A stretch of DNA of 64,000 nt from Cupriavidus metallidurans CH34 (GCF_000196015.1 NC_007974.2:248001-312000); one strand, 5' to 3'. Shown: positions 17,504-29,323, counted from the stretch's first letter. The notes: a model not told the origin generated them from the letters alone. Numbers and translations: made by a program.

Positions 17504-19114
17504 ATGAGGGGGCTGATAACAAGGATCGTGACCTATGCGGCGCTTGCACTAGCCTTCATGCTTCCCGTCTGTGCCTCTGTCTGGATGAGTTACCGCCTCG
17601 CGCTGAGCGAGCAGCAGCTGCACACCGGCATCCTTGCTGCGGAGGTCCTGTACCGGGTCCACGTCTTCAGCGAGCAGAACTTGCGTATCAATGCGGCCCT
17701 GAGGCGGCATGGCGCCACATCTCCATGTTCCCCGGACAACGTTGCGCTGATGCGCAACCTCGCCGTCGGCGCAAGCTATCTGCAGGTGGTGGGCTATGTC
17801 GAAGGCAACGTGCTGCAATGCTCGTCCTACGGGTACGGAGACGGGGACGCGGGTATCCCGATCGGTCCGCCAGCCTACCGAAGCCGTCTTGGCAATTGGG
17901 TGCGGACGTCCGTGAAGTTGCCGTTCGATGAGAGCCGGCGATACATTGCGCTGACTGACTCGGTCACCGGCTATTCGAGCTTGGCGCTGCCGGACATGCT
18001 TCTCGACACCGGCGGCGGCGGTCACGGCTTCGCGATCGCGCTGGTCGCCATTTCCAACAGACAGATCGTCGTGCAACGCGACCCGATAGACCTTGGCGGC
18101 ATGCCGCCACTGATTCGGGAACGCGGCACAATCACGTGGCAGCACCGTGGCGCCACGGGGTCGGTCAGCCTCTCTCCCTCGCGTGACTATGCAGCTGTCG
18201 TGATGTCCCCGGCCAGCGCGCTCCACGCCAACTGGCGGAATGTCGCGACGTGGCTGGTACCGTTCGGCGCGTTGCTCGGCGGTGCGCTCGTGGCGCTCGC
18301 GCGCCTGGGGCTGCGTCGGCGGCATGGGTTGCTGCGGCAGCTTGATCGCGCACTACGTGACGATGAACTGTCCCTCGCGTACATGCCGATTGTCGAACTG
18401 GAAAGCGGGAAATGGATCGGCGCCGAAGCGTTGATGCGCTGGTGCCACGACGGGCAGTGGATCGCGCCCGACAAGTTCATCCCGCTGGCGGAGCGGCATC
18501 ACCGCATCAGGAAGCTCACGAACAGAATGCTCGATCTGCTCGTCGCCGACGCACAGGCGTTACCGCGGGACCTTGCCCGTGCGATGTACTTCTCGGTCAA
18601 TCTGTCTGCGGAGGATCTGGCCGCTTGCGCGATCGCGCAACGCGTTGCCGATGTCAGGCAAGCGTGTGGCGTTGACGGCGTGATGGTCGAAGCCACCGAA
18701 GGTGTGCTGCTCGAAGCCAGCCGCGTCATCCCGAACATCGAGCGGTTACGCAAGCTTGGCATCCGCGTGGCGATCGATGATTTCGGCACGGGCTACTCGT
18801 CACTCTCGTACCTTGGCTCACTGGACGTGGACTACATCAAGATCGACAAATCGTTCGTGTCGGCCATCGGCACGAACTCGGTCAGGGGGCATGTCGTGGC
18901 GCACATCATCGACATGGCGAAGGACGTCGGCGTCGCGGTGATTGCCGAAGGTGTGGAGACCCAGGAACAGGCGGACTATCTCATGGCGCGCGGCGTGCGA
19001 TACGCGCAAGGGTGGTTGTTTGGCAAGGCGATGCCGATGCAGGATTTCGTTTCCGCCATTAGGATGCATAATTTGTATTACAAAAATTGTATGCAAAAGC
19101 GACAGGTTCTGTGA
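17504..19114 (+). CDS. CSS-motif sensor c-di-GMP phosphodiesterase (EAL)
   Basis: The 536-aa protein has a membrane helix at each end of an N-terminal periplasmic domain containing VLQCSSYG, the CSS motif associated with PdeB/YjcC-type EAL proteins, plus a second cysteine in CSPDNVALMRN. In this family redox state of the periplasmic cysteines controls the enzyme. The cytoplasmic EAL domain (about 285-525) keeps the catalytic set: EALMRW, FSVNLSAEDL, VEATEG, IDDFGTGYSSL, YIKIDKSF, AEGVET and AQGWLFGKAMP. It should hydrolyse c-di-GMP. ATG 17504, with a GAGG upstream, is chosen over GTG 17498. Confidence 0.9.
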   Translation: MRGLITRIVTYAALALAFMLPVCASVWMSYRLALSEQQLHTGILAAEVLYRVHVFSEQNLRINAALRRHGATSPCSPDNVALMRNLAVGASYLQVVGYVEGNVLQCSSYGYGDGDAGIPIGPPAYRSRLGNWVRTSVKLPFDESRRYIALTDSVTGYSSLALPDMLLDTGGGGHGFAIALVAISNRQIVVQRDPIDLGGMPPLIRERGTITWQHRGATGSVSLSPSRDYAAVVMSPASALHANWRNVATWLVPFGALLGGALVALARLGLRRRHGLLRQLDRALRDDELSLAYMPIVELESGKWIGAEALMRWCHDGQWIAPDKFIPLAERHHRIRKLTNRMLDLLVADAQALPRDLARAMYFSVNLSAEDLAACAIAQRVADVRQACGVDGVMVEATEGVLLEASRVIPNIERLRKLGIRVAIDDFGTGYSSLSYLGSLDVDYIKIDKSFVSAIGTNSVRGHVVAHIIDMAKDVGVAVIAEGVETQEQADYLMARGVRYAQGWLFGKAMPMQDFVSAIRMHNLYYKNCMQKRQVL

Positions 19115-19170
19115 TAAAAACCCGAGGACAAATTCGGCTATGACCGGATCAACCGAGGAGACCCTGAAGC

Positions 19171-20508
19171 ATGGAGACGTTGCTTTATAAGGTCGAGGAT
19201 CGTCCACCGATCCTGACGACCGTGCTGCTTGCCGCACAACATCTGCTCGCCGCGCTTGGCGGCATCATCGCCGTACCGCTCGTTCTGGGCGGCGCGCTCA
19301 AACTTCCCCCAGATCAGATCGTCGCGCTTGTGAATGCCGCGTTGCTTGGCTCCGGCATCGTCACGATCATCCAATGCAAGGGTGTCGGTCCCGTCGGCAT
19401 TCGACTGCCCTGCGTCATGGGCACCAGCTTCACGTTTGTTGGCGCCGGCATCAGTGTTGGCCTCGAGCATGGTGTGCCAGGCATTCTCGGCGCATCGCTG
19501 GCCGGATCGTTGGTGATGATTGTGGGCAGCTTCTTCATGCCGACAATTCGCAAGCTGTTTCCGCACACGGTGACAGGTGTCGTCGTCACAATGATCGGCC
19601 TGTCGTTGACACCGGTTGCAATCGATTGGGCAGCGGGTGGCGCGGGTAGCGCCAACTACGCGGCGCCCGGCTCACTGGCGATTGCAGGCATCGTGCTGTT
19701 GCTCGTGATCGGCTTCGTGCAATGGGGCAAGGGCATCGTTTCGGCGTCGGCCGTGGTGCTCGGCATCATGATCGGGTACCTCATCTGCCTGGCGCTTGGC
19801 ATGGTGGACTTCTCGCAGCTTCATGATGCGCCGGTCTTCGCGCTGCCGCAGCCCGCGAGCTTCGGCATGAAGTTCCCGATTTCCGGTATCGCCGCGATGT
19901 CCCTGGCGTTCCTGGTCACCATCGTTGAAACGACTGGCACGTTCATGGCGCTAGGTTCGGCGACGCGCACGCCGATGCCTGGCAAGACGCTGGCGCGCGG
20001 CATTCTTTGCGATGGTGTCGGCTCCGCTTTCGCGGCGCTGCTGTCTAGCCCCCCCGTCTCGACGTTCGCGCAGAACGTGGGCGTGGTCTCGCTGACCGGT
20101 GTCGCCAGCCGCCATGTGGTGGCGTTGACGGGCGGGATGCTGGTGCTTGCGGGGCTGTTCCCGGTGCTCGGCGCGCTGGTGGTGACGATTCCGCAGCCCG
20201 TGCTTGGTGGCGCGGGCCTGATGATGTTCGCGATGATCGTGTCGGCCGGCATCCGCATGCTGGGCCATTCCGCACCGACCAAGCGCAACAGCCTGATCAT
20301 CGCCGTGTCGATCGGCTGCGGTCTGGCCGTGACGATCCGTCCAGATCTGCTCGCCAAGCTGCCCGCGTTCGTGAAGGAAGTATTCGGTTCCGGGATCACC
20401 GTCGGCGCGCTGGTGGCCGTGGTGCTCAACCTGTGCCTGCCGGGCCGCGAGGTCGATGCGATAGACGAGGAAGTCGAAGGCGAGACGCTGGTGCAGGAGC
20501 TTGCCTGA
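19171..20508 (+). CDS. NCS2 family xanthine/uracil permease
   Basis: The 445-aa transporter opens with QHLLAALGGIIAVPLVLGGAL and has the substrate-loop motif VSTFAQNVGVVSLTGVASRHV, closer to xanthine/urate permeases (XanQ, UacT) than to UraA. The glutamate in LVTIVETTGTFMALG is at the position of the NCS2 substrate-binding Glu. It would import a purine or urate with protons. AGGAGACC lies upstream of ATG 19171. A terminator hairpin follows the stop. No purine catabolic gene is adjacent other than the deaminase about 4 kb upstream. Confidence 0.9.
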   Translation: METLLYKVEDRPPILTTVLLAAQHLLAALGGIIAVPLVLGGALKLPPDQIVALVNAALLGSGIVTIIQCKGVGPVGIRLPCVMGTSFTFVGAGISVGLEHGVPGILGASLAGSLVMIVGSFFMPTIRKLFPHTVTGVVVTMIGLSLTPVAIDWAAGGAGSANYAAPGSLAIAGIVLLLVIGFVQWGKGIVSASAVVLGIMIGYLICLALGMVDFSQLHDAPVFALPQPASFGMKFPISGIAAMSLAFLVTIVETTGTFMALGSATRTPMPGKTLARGILCDGVGSAFAALLSSPPVSTFAQNVGVVSLTGVASRHVVALTGGMLVLAGLFPVLGALVVTIPQPVLGGAGLMMFAMIVSAGIRMLGHSAPTKRNSLIIAVSIGCGLAVTIRPDLLAKLPAFVKEVFGSGITVGALVAVVLNLCLPGREVDAIDEEVEGETLVQELA

Positions 20509-20541
20509 GGTGATCAGCGGAAGATAATCGTGCTTGATCGG

Positions 20542-20572
20542 CGCCCCGGAGCAGCGATGCTTCGGGGCGTTT
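20542..20572. terminator. hairpin terminator after the NCS2 permease gene
   Basis: CGCCCCGGAGCA at 20542-20553 and TGCTTCGGGGCG at 20558-20569 form a 12-bp stem with one G-T pair and a 4-base loop, followed by TTT. It lies between convergent genes. Confidence 0.75.
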
Positions 20573-20590
20573 GACTTGTGGGATCAGCAC

Positions 20591-21076
20591 TCAAGTGCCC
20601 CCTGTCGGCAGCGACAGCTTTCCATGATCGGTGAAGCGCGTGCCGCCAGCAAAGCCGCCTGCCAGTCGTCCGCGCACTTCATATGGAATGTTGCCCGAAC
20701 TCACACCGCCGGCGAAGGCGAACGCCTGACGCACGGCGGAGAACGCGGGGACGGTCAATGGCACGTCGATCACCGTTTCGCCGAACCGGGGTACGGTCCC
20801 ACTCTGGTCACTGACACCGCTGGCGAAGGACTGGCCGTTCAGGTCCAGTTCCAGTGACACCCCGTTGTATTCGATCGGCGCATCGTTGGGATTCTGGATG
20901 CGCAGTTTGACGTTGAAGCGCATCTCCAGCCCTTCGCCCGGTATCGGTTCGACACCAGCCACGGCAACCCGCAGCGGTTCCTGACCCGTCAGCGCCGCGC
21001 AGCCGCCGAGCCAGGCAAGGATGCAAAGGCAGAGGACGTAGAGGCGAATGGAACGCCGTGTGTCGGGAGCCTGCAT
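20591..21076 (-). CDS. LEA type 2 (WHy domain) lipoprotein
   Basis: The 161-aa product has a signal ending in a lipobox (AWLGGC), then a WHy/LEA-2 domain (LRVAVAGVEPIPGEGLEMRFNVKLRIQNPNDAPIEYNGVSLELDLNG). Such domains occur in stress-linked periplasmic lipoproteins; a molecular role is not established. ATG 21076 places the lipobox about 30 residues in, so it is favoured over the frame to 21181. It shares the terminator with the permease gene. Confidence 0.8.
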   Translation of the reverse strand: MQAPDTRRSIRLYVLCLCILAWLGGCAALTGQEPLRVAVAGVEPIPGEGLEMRFNVKLRIQNPNDAPIEYNGVSLELDLNGQSFASGVSDQSGTVPRFGETVIDVPLTVPAFSAVRQAFAFAGGVSSGNIPYEVRGRLAGGFAGGTRFTDHGKLSLPTGGT

Positions 21077-21269
21077 GGTGGGCCTCGTCTGGAGAGTCTG
21101 CGGGTGAGGATTAGTGTAGTGCTTCCGGCGAGACCCGGCATATGGAATAGCGAAGTCATGTGGCGACGGGGCCTGGCGCATATTGGCCCCCCCACCAGTA
21201 GCGGGGGGCTGTCTTTCAACGTCTGGCCGCTTACTGTGAAGTCCATTGGCTTGATCAGGAGAGCTTCAG

Positions 21270-22469
21270 ATGGATTTCCGACCCGACCCCAGCCTGCAGG
21301 CATTCCGGCAGGAGGTGCGCGAGTTCCTGCGCGAGAGTCTTCCCCCCGACCTGCCGCGCCGCAAGGGTGGCTTTCGCTCCCCACGCGCGGATTTGGCCCG
21401 CTGGCAGGGGATCCTGCACGCCAAGGGCTGGGGCGCGCCGTACTGGGCCAGCGAGCACGGCGGTACCGGCTGGACCGTGCCGCAGCGGCTGATCTTCGAC
21501 GAGGAGTGCAGCGCCGCGGGCGCGCCGACGCAGGATGGCTTCGCGCAGAAGCTGGTGGGGCCCGTGCTGAACTATTTCGCGACGCCGGAGCAGCGGGCCG
21601 CCCACGTGCCGGCGATTCTCGCCGGAAAGCGGATGTGGTGTCAGGGCTTCTCCGAGCCGGGTTCCGGGTCGGATCTCGCTTCGTTGCGGACCCGCGCCGA
21701 GCGCGATGGCGATCACTACGTCGTCAATGGTCAGAAGATCTGGACCAGCTATGGGCATGAGGCCGACTGGATCTTTCTGCTGGTGCGTACCGACACGCAG
21801 GTGAAGAAGCAGGCCGGGATCAGTTTCCTGCTGGTGGACATGAAGACGCCAGGCATCACCGTGCGGCCGATCATCAGCATCGACGGCGCGCATCATCTGA
21901 ACGAGACGTTCTTCGAGGACGTACGGGTACCCGTGAGCAACCTCGTCGGCGCCGAGGGCGAGGGGTGGAAGCTCACCAAGTTCCTGCTCAATAACGAGCA
22001 CGCGTCGACGGCGGACCTGCCGACGCTGCAGCGATTCCAGCGGCAATTGCGTGCGTTGGCTGCCACGCGGGGGGCGGGCGGCGGGACCTTGATCGGCCGG
22101 CACGAATTTGCCCTGCGCCTGGCGCGCCTGGAGGCCGAGTTGCAGGCGATCACGGTGATGGTGCAGCGTGTGGCGGCCATGGAGGCGGACCATAGTCCCG
22201 CCGCTCACGCGATGGGTTCGATCCTCAAGGTGCGAGGTACCGAGCTGCAGCAGAAGATGAGCGAGTTCCTTGTCGAGGCGCTCGGCGACCATGGCGCGGT
22301 GGCGTATCCGGGATCGCACGCGGCCACGGCAGGCGCCCGGTCGCTGCCGATGCAGGAGGTGGCGCAGTCCATCGCGGCCGACATGCTCTTCCGGCGGGCC
22401 ACCACGATCTACGGTGGTACCAGCGAAGTGCAGCGCGGCATCATCGCCAAGTCGCTGTTTCAGTTCTGA
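21270..22469 (+). CDS. acyl-CoA dehydrogenase family protein (large partner)
   Basis: The 399-aa flavoprotein has the ACAD signatures WCQGFSEPGSGSDLASLRT and, at the C-terminus, TTIYGGTSEVQRGIIAKSLFQF. It oxidises an acyl-CoA with FAD. Together with the next gene (24-base gap, same strand) it forms the large/small ACAD pair common in betaproteobacteria for branched or alicyclic acyl-CoAs. The substrate is not readable and no thiolase or hydratase is next to it. AGGAGAGC precedes ATG 21270. Confidence 0.9.
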   Translation: MDFRPDPSLQAFRQEVREFLRESLPPDLPRRKGGFRSPRADLARWQGILHAKGWGAPYWASEHGGTGWTVPQRLIFDEECSAAGAPTQDGFAQKLVGPVLNYFATPEQRAAHVPAILAGKRMWCQGFSEPGSGSDLASLRTRAERDGDHYVVNGQKIWTSYGHEADWIFLLVRTDTQVKKQAGISFLLVDMKTPGITVRPIISIDGAHHLNETFFEDVRVPVSNLVGAEGEGWKLTKFLLNNEHASTADLPTLQRFQRQLRALAATRGAGGGTLIGRHEFALRLARLEAELQAITVMVQRVAAMEADHSPAAHAMGSILKVRGTELQQKMSEFLVEALGDHGAVAYPGSHAATAGARSLPMQEVAQSIAADMLFRRATTIYGGTSEVQRGIIAKSLFQF

Positions 22470-22492
22470 CCCGACACGAGTGTTCCATATCC

Positions 22493-23638
22493 ATGCATTT
22501 CAAGCTGAATGATGCGCAGCAAATGCTGCAGGACAGCGCCCGCCGCTTCGTCGAGAAGGCATATGCATTCGAAGCCCGCACCGCGTTGATCCAGGCGGGC
22601 CAGACTGGCGGTACCCGTCACTGGCAGACCTTTGCCGAGAACGGCTGGCTTGCCGCCGCGCTGCCGGAGACTTGCGGCGGCCTGGGCGGTTCGGTGATCG
22701 ACACCGCCCTGATCGCGCAGGAACTCGGGCGTGGCCTGGTGCTGGAGCCATTTCTGGGTAGCGGCGTGCTGGCCACGCAGACGCTGCTGGCCGCAGCCAC
22801 GCCGAGCCAGAGAGAGGCACTGCTGCCATCACTGGCCGAAGGGACACGACGTTACGCGCTTGCGTACAGCGAGGCCGATGCGCGTGGAATGCCGGAGATC
22901 CTTTCGACGTCTGCCGAGGCTGGCACGGACGGCTACACGTTGCGTGGCACCAAGACGCTGGTGCTGGGCGGTGTGGACGCCGATGCCTTCATCGTGTCGG
23001 CGCGCCTTGCCGATAGTGGGGAGCCGTCTGCGATCACGCTCTTTCTCGTCGACGCCGGCACGCCGGGTCTGACGTGCCACGCGCTGCCACTACATGACGG
23101 CACATGGGCGGCGGAGCTGGAGATCGATGGGGCGCGCGTGCCGGCTTCGGCCATGCTCGGCCAGCCGGGCGAAGGTTTGCGGGCATTGCGCCACGGGTTG
23201 GCGCATGCGACGGCGGCGCTGTGCGCGGAGCTTGTCGGCGGCATGGAGAAAGCCGTCGAGGTCACGGCGGATTACCTCAAGGTGCGCAAGCAGTTCGGCG
23301 TGCCCATCGGCAGCTTCCAGGCGCTGCAACACCGCATGTCCGACATGGCCGCGGAGATGGAGCTGGCGCGTTCCATGCTGTTCTCGCTACTGGCAGCCAT
23401 CGACCATGAGGACGAAGCCACGCTGTTGCATCGGGTTTCCCAGGCCAAGGCGTTTGTCGGCCGTGCTGCCCGGTATGTCTGCGGGCAGGCCATTCAGTTG
23501 CACGGTGGCATCGGCATGACCGACGAGTACTTGATCGGCCACTACTACAAGCGCGCCATTGTTGCGGATTTGATCTTCGGCTCGGCGGATCGGCACGAGG
23601 CAATCTGCGCCGAGGCCATTCAGGCGGCGATGGCGTGA
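22493..23638 (+). CDS. acyl-CoA dehydrogenase family protein (small partner)
   Basis: The 381-aa protein has ACAD architecture and ends with VCGQAIQLHGGIGMTDEYLIGHYYKRAIVADLIFGSADRHE, the FAD-binding and C-terminal helix region. KQFGVPIGSFQALQHRMSDMAAEMELARSM is the typical helical core. It probably forms a complex with the product of the preceding gene. A strong shared terminator follows at 23698-23731. Confidence 0.9.
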   Translation: MHFKLNDAQQMLQDSARRFVEKAYAFEARTALIQAGQTGGTRHWQTFAENGWLAAALPETCGGLGGSVIDTALIAQELGRGLVLEPFLGSGVLATQTLLAAATPSQREALLPSLAEGTRRYALAYSEADARGMPEILSTSAEAGTDGYTLRGTKTLVLGGVDADAFIVSARLADSGEPSAITLFLVDAGTPGLTCHALPLHDGTWAAELEIDGARVPASAMLGQPGEGLRALRHGLAHATAALCAELVGGMEKAVEVTADYLKVRKQFGVPIGSFQALQHRMSDMAAEMELARSMLFSLLAAIDHEDEATLLHRVSQAKAFVGRAARYVCGQAIQLHGGIGMTDEYLIGHYYKRAIVADLIFGSADRHEAICAEAIQAAMA

Positions 23639-23697
23639 TCGCGAGATGGGGACCGATGGCGCGTTAGCCCGCCCCTAAGTCGGCAAAGCATCAAAGA

Positions 23698-23731
23698 AAA
23701 AGCCCCGGAGCATTCCTGCTCCGGGGCTTTT
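23698..23731. terminator. bidirectional rho-independent terminator
   Basis: AAAAGCCCCGGAGCA at 23698-23712 and TGCTCCGGGGCTTTT at 23717-23731 form a 15-bp perfect stem with loop TTCC. The A-tract on one side and T-tract on the other make it work in both directions, serving the ACAD pair and the convergent isocitrate dehydrogenase gene. Confidence 0.93.
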
Positions 23732-23790
23732 CTGTTTTCAACCACCACCGCCAGCCAGAACTACCGGGCCAGCGGCGAGGCGAGCGCGAC

Positions 23791-26034
<2,244 letters not shown>

Positions 26035-26401
26035 CGCTTATCTCGCATCAGATTCGGGTTGGGAAATGCCTCTTCCGGGTCGCGGTTCGAGGCAAGACTC
26101 GAATTTTGCCTGATTTTGCATGGCGGAGGTGCAATCCTTCATGTGAAATTTACGCAATGTATGCAGCCGCATTCACCATCGGTCTGGCTATCACCCCGTC
26201 TTCATGCTGCCATTTGCGTTCAAAATCATCGATTTAGCCAATGACAGGAATCGATGAAAAACCATCATTCTTATATCTTATAGAAGAGTCCGACTGGCGG
26301 ACTCGGGAATAACACCTCATCCATGTGACTCAAAATTCATTTTTAAGATTTGGATGGGCGGCCAGACGCATTCACTGGAATCGACATCACGGGCCGGTCG
26401 C
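26035..26401. other. non-coding gap upstream of icd
   Basis: This 367-base stretch is AT-richer than its flanks around 26220-26350. It must contain the icd promoter on the minus strand and the 3' end of the FUSC gene transcript. No convincing promoter hexamers, operator or RNA element could be assigned. Confidence 0.4.
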
Positions 26402-27433
26402 TCAGTGCGTGCCGTTGTACGGGAAGCGGCTCTGCCGGGCCATTTGCGCAAGGTGATCGCGCAGATGACCGATCTCGGCGGCCAGGTGCAGCGTCAGGAA
26501 GGTATGGGAGCTGTGCCCGATCGAGGGGTCATCCGGATGCGGTTCGGGCAGCGGCAGGTTCAGTTGCACCATGGATTCGTCGCCGGACTCGAGCGCGCTG
26601 GCCATTTCCAGCAGCAGATCGCGGATGTGGCGCTCCTCGTCCGTCGGCTCGGCCGCCACGGGGTCGATGGCCGCGAGCATTTCCAGCGCGCTGATGCAGA
26701 CCCGCGCGCTGTGTTGTACCTCTTCGAGATCGGCCGTCGGCACGCCGGTTTCCTTGGCGACCGATGGGATCAGGCTGCGCAACTGCACCAGCGACGCCGA
26801 GAGTTTCATCATGTCCTGCTGCCGCTCTTTCTCGTCCCGCATCCCGCGCGCGATCTTCGCGTGCACGGCCGCGCAGCTCCGCAGCATGCCGGCCAGCTTA
26901 AAGCGCCAGGAGTAGGACGCATAGGCAGGCAGCGCGAACGAGAAGGCCAGCGCGATCACCGTGCCGATCAGCACATCGAGCGTGCGCCACAGGGCATCCT
27001 CGACATGCTGGTTGCCATGGCCTGCCGTGATGACGACGGTAATGGCCGCCAGCAGCGCGATGTAGCCGCCCTTGCCCACGGCGTGGTAAGCGCAGTAGCC
27101 GCAGATCACGGCCAGCAGCAGCCAGGTAAGTACGGGGATGTGGAAATAGGCTTCCTGAAGGATCAGAAGCAGCCCGAGGAATGCGCCGATCACCGTGCCG
27201 GCGCCGCGCTCGGCGGCGCGCCGGCGGATATTGCCGTGGTGCTGCAGGCCGCCGATGACGACCAGAACGGTGATGGTGGCCCACTCACCGTGCGGGATGT
27301 GAATGCCGGTGGTGAGGGCAATCGAGACCAGCAGGGCCAGCGCCACGCGCACGGCGTGAAAGATGCGGGCCTGCCGGAATCGTCGGTCGGGGTCGAACAG
27401 CGCGCTGGTTGTCTTTCGCAGGGCCTCGAACAT
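26402..27433 (-). CDS. FUSC family membrane protein (aromatic acid exporter-like)
   Basis: The 343-aa protein has about six membrane helices in the N-terminal half, with GEWATITVLVVIGGLQHHGNIRRRAAERGAGTVIGAFLG being the FUSC signature, followed by a cytoplasmic helical half from about residue 175. FUSC-type proteins resemble AaeB/YccS and are thought to export organic acids. ATG 27433 is favoured over the longer frame to 27490, which overlaps the gap before flgN. It lies behind flgN on the same strand, but with 121 bases between, so it is probably independent. Confidence 0.8.
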   Translation of the reverse strand: MFEALRKTTSALFDPDRRFRQARIFHAVRVALALLVSIALTTGIHIPHGEWATITVLVVIGGLQHHGNIRRRAAERGAGTVIGAFLGLLLILQEAYFHIPVLTWLLLAVICGYCAYHAVGKGGYIALLAAITVVITAGHGNQHVEDALWRTLDVLIGTVIALAFSFALPAYASYSWRFKLAGMLRSCAAVHAKIARGMRDEKERQQDMMKLSASLVQLRSLIPSVAKETGVPTADLEEVQHSARVCISALEMLAAIDPVAAEPTDEERHIRDLLLEMASALESGDESMVQLNLPLPEPHPDDPSIGHSSHTFLTLHLAAEIGHLRDHLAQMARQSRFPYNGTH

Positions 27434-27554
27434 GGCGATCACCGAGAAGTGAACGCTTCGAGTGTATAGAGCGGAACCCGGGTTCCGCAATGTTTACATC
27501 CCGGCGCAGGAATACCTGGGTGCGGGGCCGCACCCGTCGCGGTCGGGGTGTGTG

Positions 27555-28019
27555 TCAGCCGGCGGCCAGACTGACGCCGCCCGCGGTGGCGCTTGCCTTG
27601 CCATTGCGGCCGTACATTTCGTTCGGGCCGGCACCGCCCTGGCGCAGTACCTGGATCGCTTCCTGCGTGAATTCCAGATGCGCGTTGACGATGGCGCCGT
27701 TGAGTTCGTTGGCGTCGCGGGCCTTGTGGGCAAAGAACACCACCTTGCGCCACGCTTCGGCCACGCCGGGTTCGAGCGGGCCGCCGATCAGCAGTCCGCC
27801 GGCGCCCACGCGCAGCTTCAGCGCGATCATCTGCGCCTCGCGCGCGGCGGTGGCGCGGGTCAGCGCCTGAGCCAGTTCCATCTTCTTGCCGAGCAGATCG
27901 GTCAATGCCTGGAAGTCCTGTCGCTTGATGGCCTCGCGTTCATCCGCAAGGGCGCGGCCAAAGGCCGCAATGGCGCCGGCTTCAATCGAAAGGGTCTGGA
28001 TCAGGGCTGCCTGGGTCAT
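27555..28019 (-). CDS. flgN: flagellar export chaperone FlgN
   Basis: The 154-aa helical protein contains the FlgN pattern EREAIKRQDFQALTDLLGKKMELAQAL and AREAQM. FlgN escorts hook-filament junction proteins FlgK and FlgL to the flagellar export gate; both are encoded at the other end of this cluster. It is 7 bases downstream of flgM and is cotranscribed with it. Confidence 0.9.
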   Translation of the reverse strand: MTQAALIQTLSIEAGAIAAFGRALADEREAIKRQDFQALTDLLGKKMELAQALTRATAAREAQMIALKLRVGAGGLLIGGPLEPGVAEAWRKVVFFAHKARDANELNGAIVNAHLEFTQEAIQVLRQGGAGPNEMYGRNGKASATAGGVSLAAG

Positions 28020-28026
28020 GTGAAGT

Positions 28027-28347
28027 TCAGGGTTTGCTGCCGCCCTGGCTCAGCTCATGAAGCGATGCGAGCAGGCCGTCGGCAATCTTGCTGGGATCGA
28101 TCTGGATCCGGCCCTCCGCAATCGCCTTGCGCACTTCCGCAACCTTGGCGACATCGATATCACTGTCGCTGTCCTGCAGCAGGCGCGTGCCGATTTCCCG
28201 AACCTGCGCGGCCAGCGGGCTGACACGCACGCCGGTCAGGGCGGTGGGATCCGACGACGCGGCGGCACCGCTGGCGGCCGGACGGGCGCCGCCTTCGGAT
28301 GCCGACGGCTCGGTGGGCCGGGACGAGGGGGAATTGTTGATCTTCAC
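28027..28347 (-). CDS. flgM: anti-sigma-28 factor FlgM
   Basis: The 106-aa protein has the FlgM C-terminal FliA-binding helices VSPLAAQVREIGTRLLQ and VAKVAEVRKAIAEGRIQIDPSKIADGLL, and a disordered S/P-rich N-terminus starting MKINNS. A GTG start at 28347 (AAGGA upstream) fits the family length; an open frame to 28458 would run through the promoter. FlgM holds FliA until it is exported through the finished hook-basal body, linking assembly to late gene expression. A near-consensus FliA promoter lies just upstream. Confidence 0.93.
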   Translation of the reverse strand: MKINNSPSSRPTEPSASEGGARPAASGAAASSDPTALTGVRVSPLAAQVREIGTRLLQDSDSDIDVAKVAEVRKAIAEGRIQIDPSKIADGLLASLHELSQGGSKP

Positions 28348-28375
28348 GGTGAAATCCTTGCTGGGTTCCTCTGGC

Positions 28376-28402
28376 TTATCGGATGCGCCGCCGGAAACTT
28401 TA
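28376..28402 (-). promoter_or_regulatory. FliA (sigma-28) promoter of flgMN
   Basis: On the minus strand, TAAAGTTT (28402-28395) is followed after exactly 11 bases by TCCGATAA (28383-28376). The FliA consensus is TAAAGTTT-N11-GCCGATAA, so only one base differs. Its -10 ends 29 bases before the flgM GTG at 28347. Confidence 0.9.
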
Positions 28403-28585
28403 GGCATTTCCGGTGTGGTGCGGCGCGATCGCCTGACAGTTCCGCGGCATTTTCGCACGCCCGGCCCGTGCCGGTTGTGACGCTGCCATTTTCCTGTTGT
28501 GCCAAGGCCTCCAGCCCGTGTGACGACTAACTTCCGGGGACTTCAGGCCACGGCGAAAAGTGCCGAAGCCGCAATTTTCATCGAC

Positions 28586-29323
28586 TTATTGCTGCAGCAC
28601 GACCGTATCGCCGCTGCGAACCAGCCCGCTGACGACCTGGCCGTTGCGCAGCCGCACCTGGACCATGTTGCCGGTGGCGGCGTCGGTCAGCACCTTGCCT
28701 TCGCTGCTGAGCTGGAACGAATCGCCTTCCACGGTCACGTTGACGGTCTGGCCCGATTTCACCGCAATCGGCTTCCGGACCAGGTCGGTGCGCATCGGCG
28801 AACCGGCCGCGATGCGATTGGCGGAGACGGCGCCGTCCACCTGCGACGGGTCGGTCACCACGGCGCGCGGCAGCATGGCCAGATCGCCCTGACGGACCTC
28901 GAGATCGGCGGCGGTAATGGTTTCTCCCGGGCCCATCGCGCGCGCGGCCACATAGTAGTCAGTGAGCACCGACACGCGCGCCTGCATGTAGCGGGTCCAC
29001 GGCCGGTCGCCACCGCAGCGCAATCCCACGTTGACGCGGCCATAAGGTGCCGCGCCGGGCGGCAGGAACGGTTGCGGATCGACGCACTCCGGCGCGCGGC
29101 CGCCCGAGGGCGTTCCCACCTGGACGCTGACCTTGCCGGGCAGGCCGCCGGCCTGGCGCAGCAGGAACTGCTCCACGGCCACGCGGGCCGGGTCATCGAC
29201 AAACGGTGTGGATGGGGTTTGTGCCGTCACAGGCGTGGCAACGGCGGGCGCGGCCAGCACTGGCTGGCTCATGGCAATGCCGGCCAGCGCCAACAGCGCG
29301 GCGGCCTGGCGATAGAGATTCAT
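28586..29323 (-). CDS. flgA: flagellar P-ring assembly chaperone FlgA
   Basis: The 245-aa product has a signal peptide (AAALLALAGIAMSQPVLAAP) and a C-terminal SAF-like domain (YVAARAMGPGETITAADLEVRQGDLAMLP, then GQTVNVTVEGDSFQLSSEGKVLTDAATGNMVQVRLRNG). FlgA assists FlgI in forming the periplasmic P ring. ATG 29323 has GGGA upstream; ATG 29332 is an equally possible start. It is divergent from flgB, with 278 bases between. Confidence 0.9.
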   Translation of the reverse strand: MNLYRQAAALLALAGIAMSQPVLAAPAVATPVTAQTPSTPFVDDPARVAVEQFLLRQAGGLPGKVSVQVGTPSGGRAPECVDPQPFLPPGAAPYGRVNVGLRCGGDRPWTRYMQARVSVLTDYYVAARAMGPGETITAADLEVRQGDLAMLPRAVVTDPSQVDGAVSANRIAAGSPMRTDLVRKPIAVKSGQTVNVTVEGDSFQLSSEGKVLTDAATGNMVQVRLRNGQVVSGLVRSGDTVVLQQ

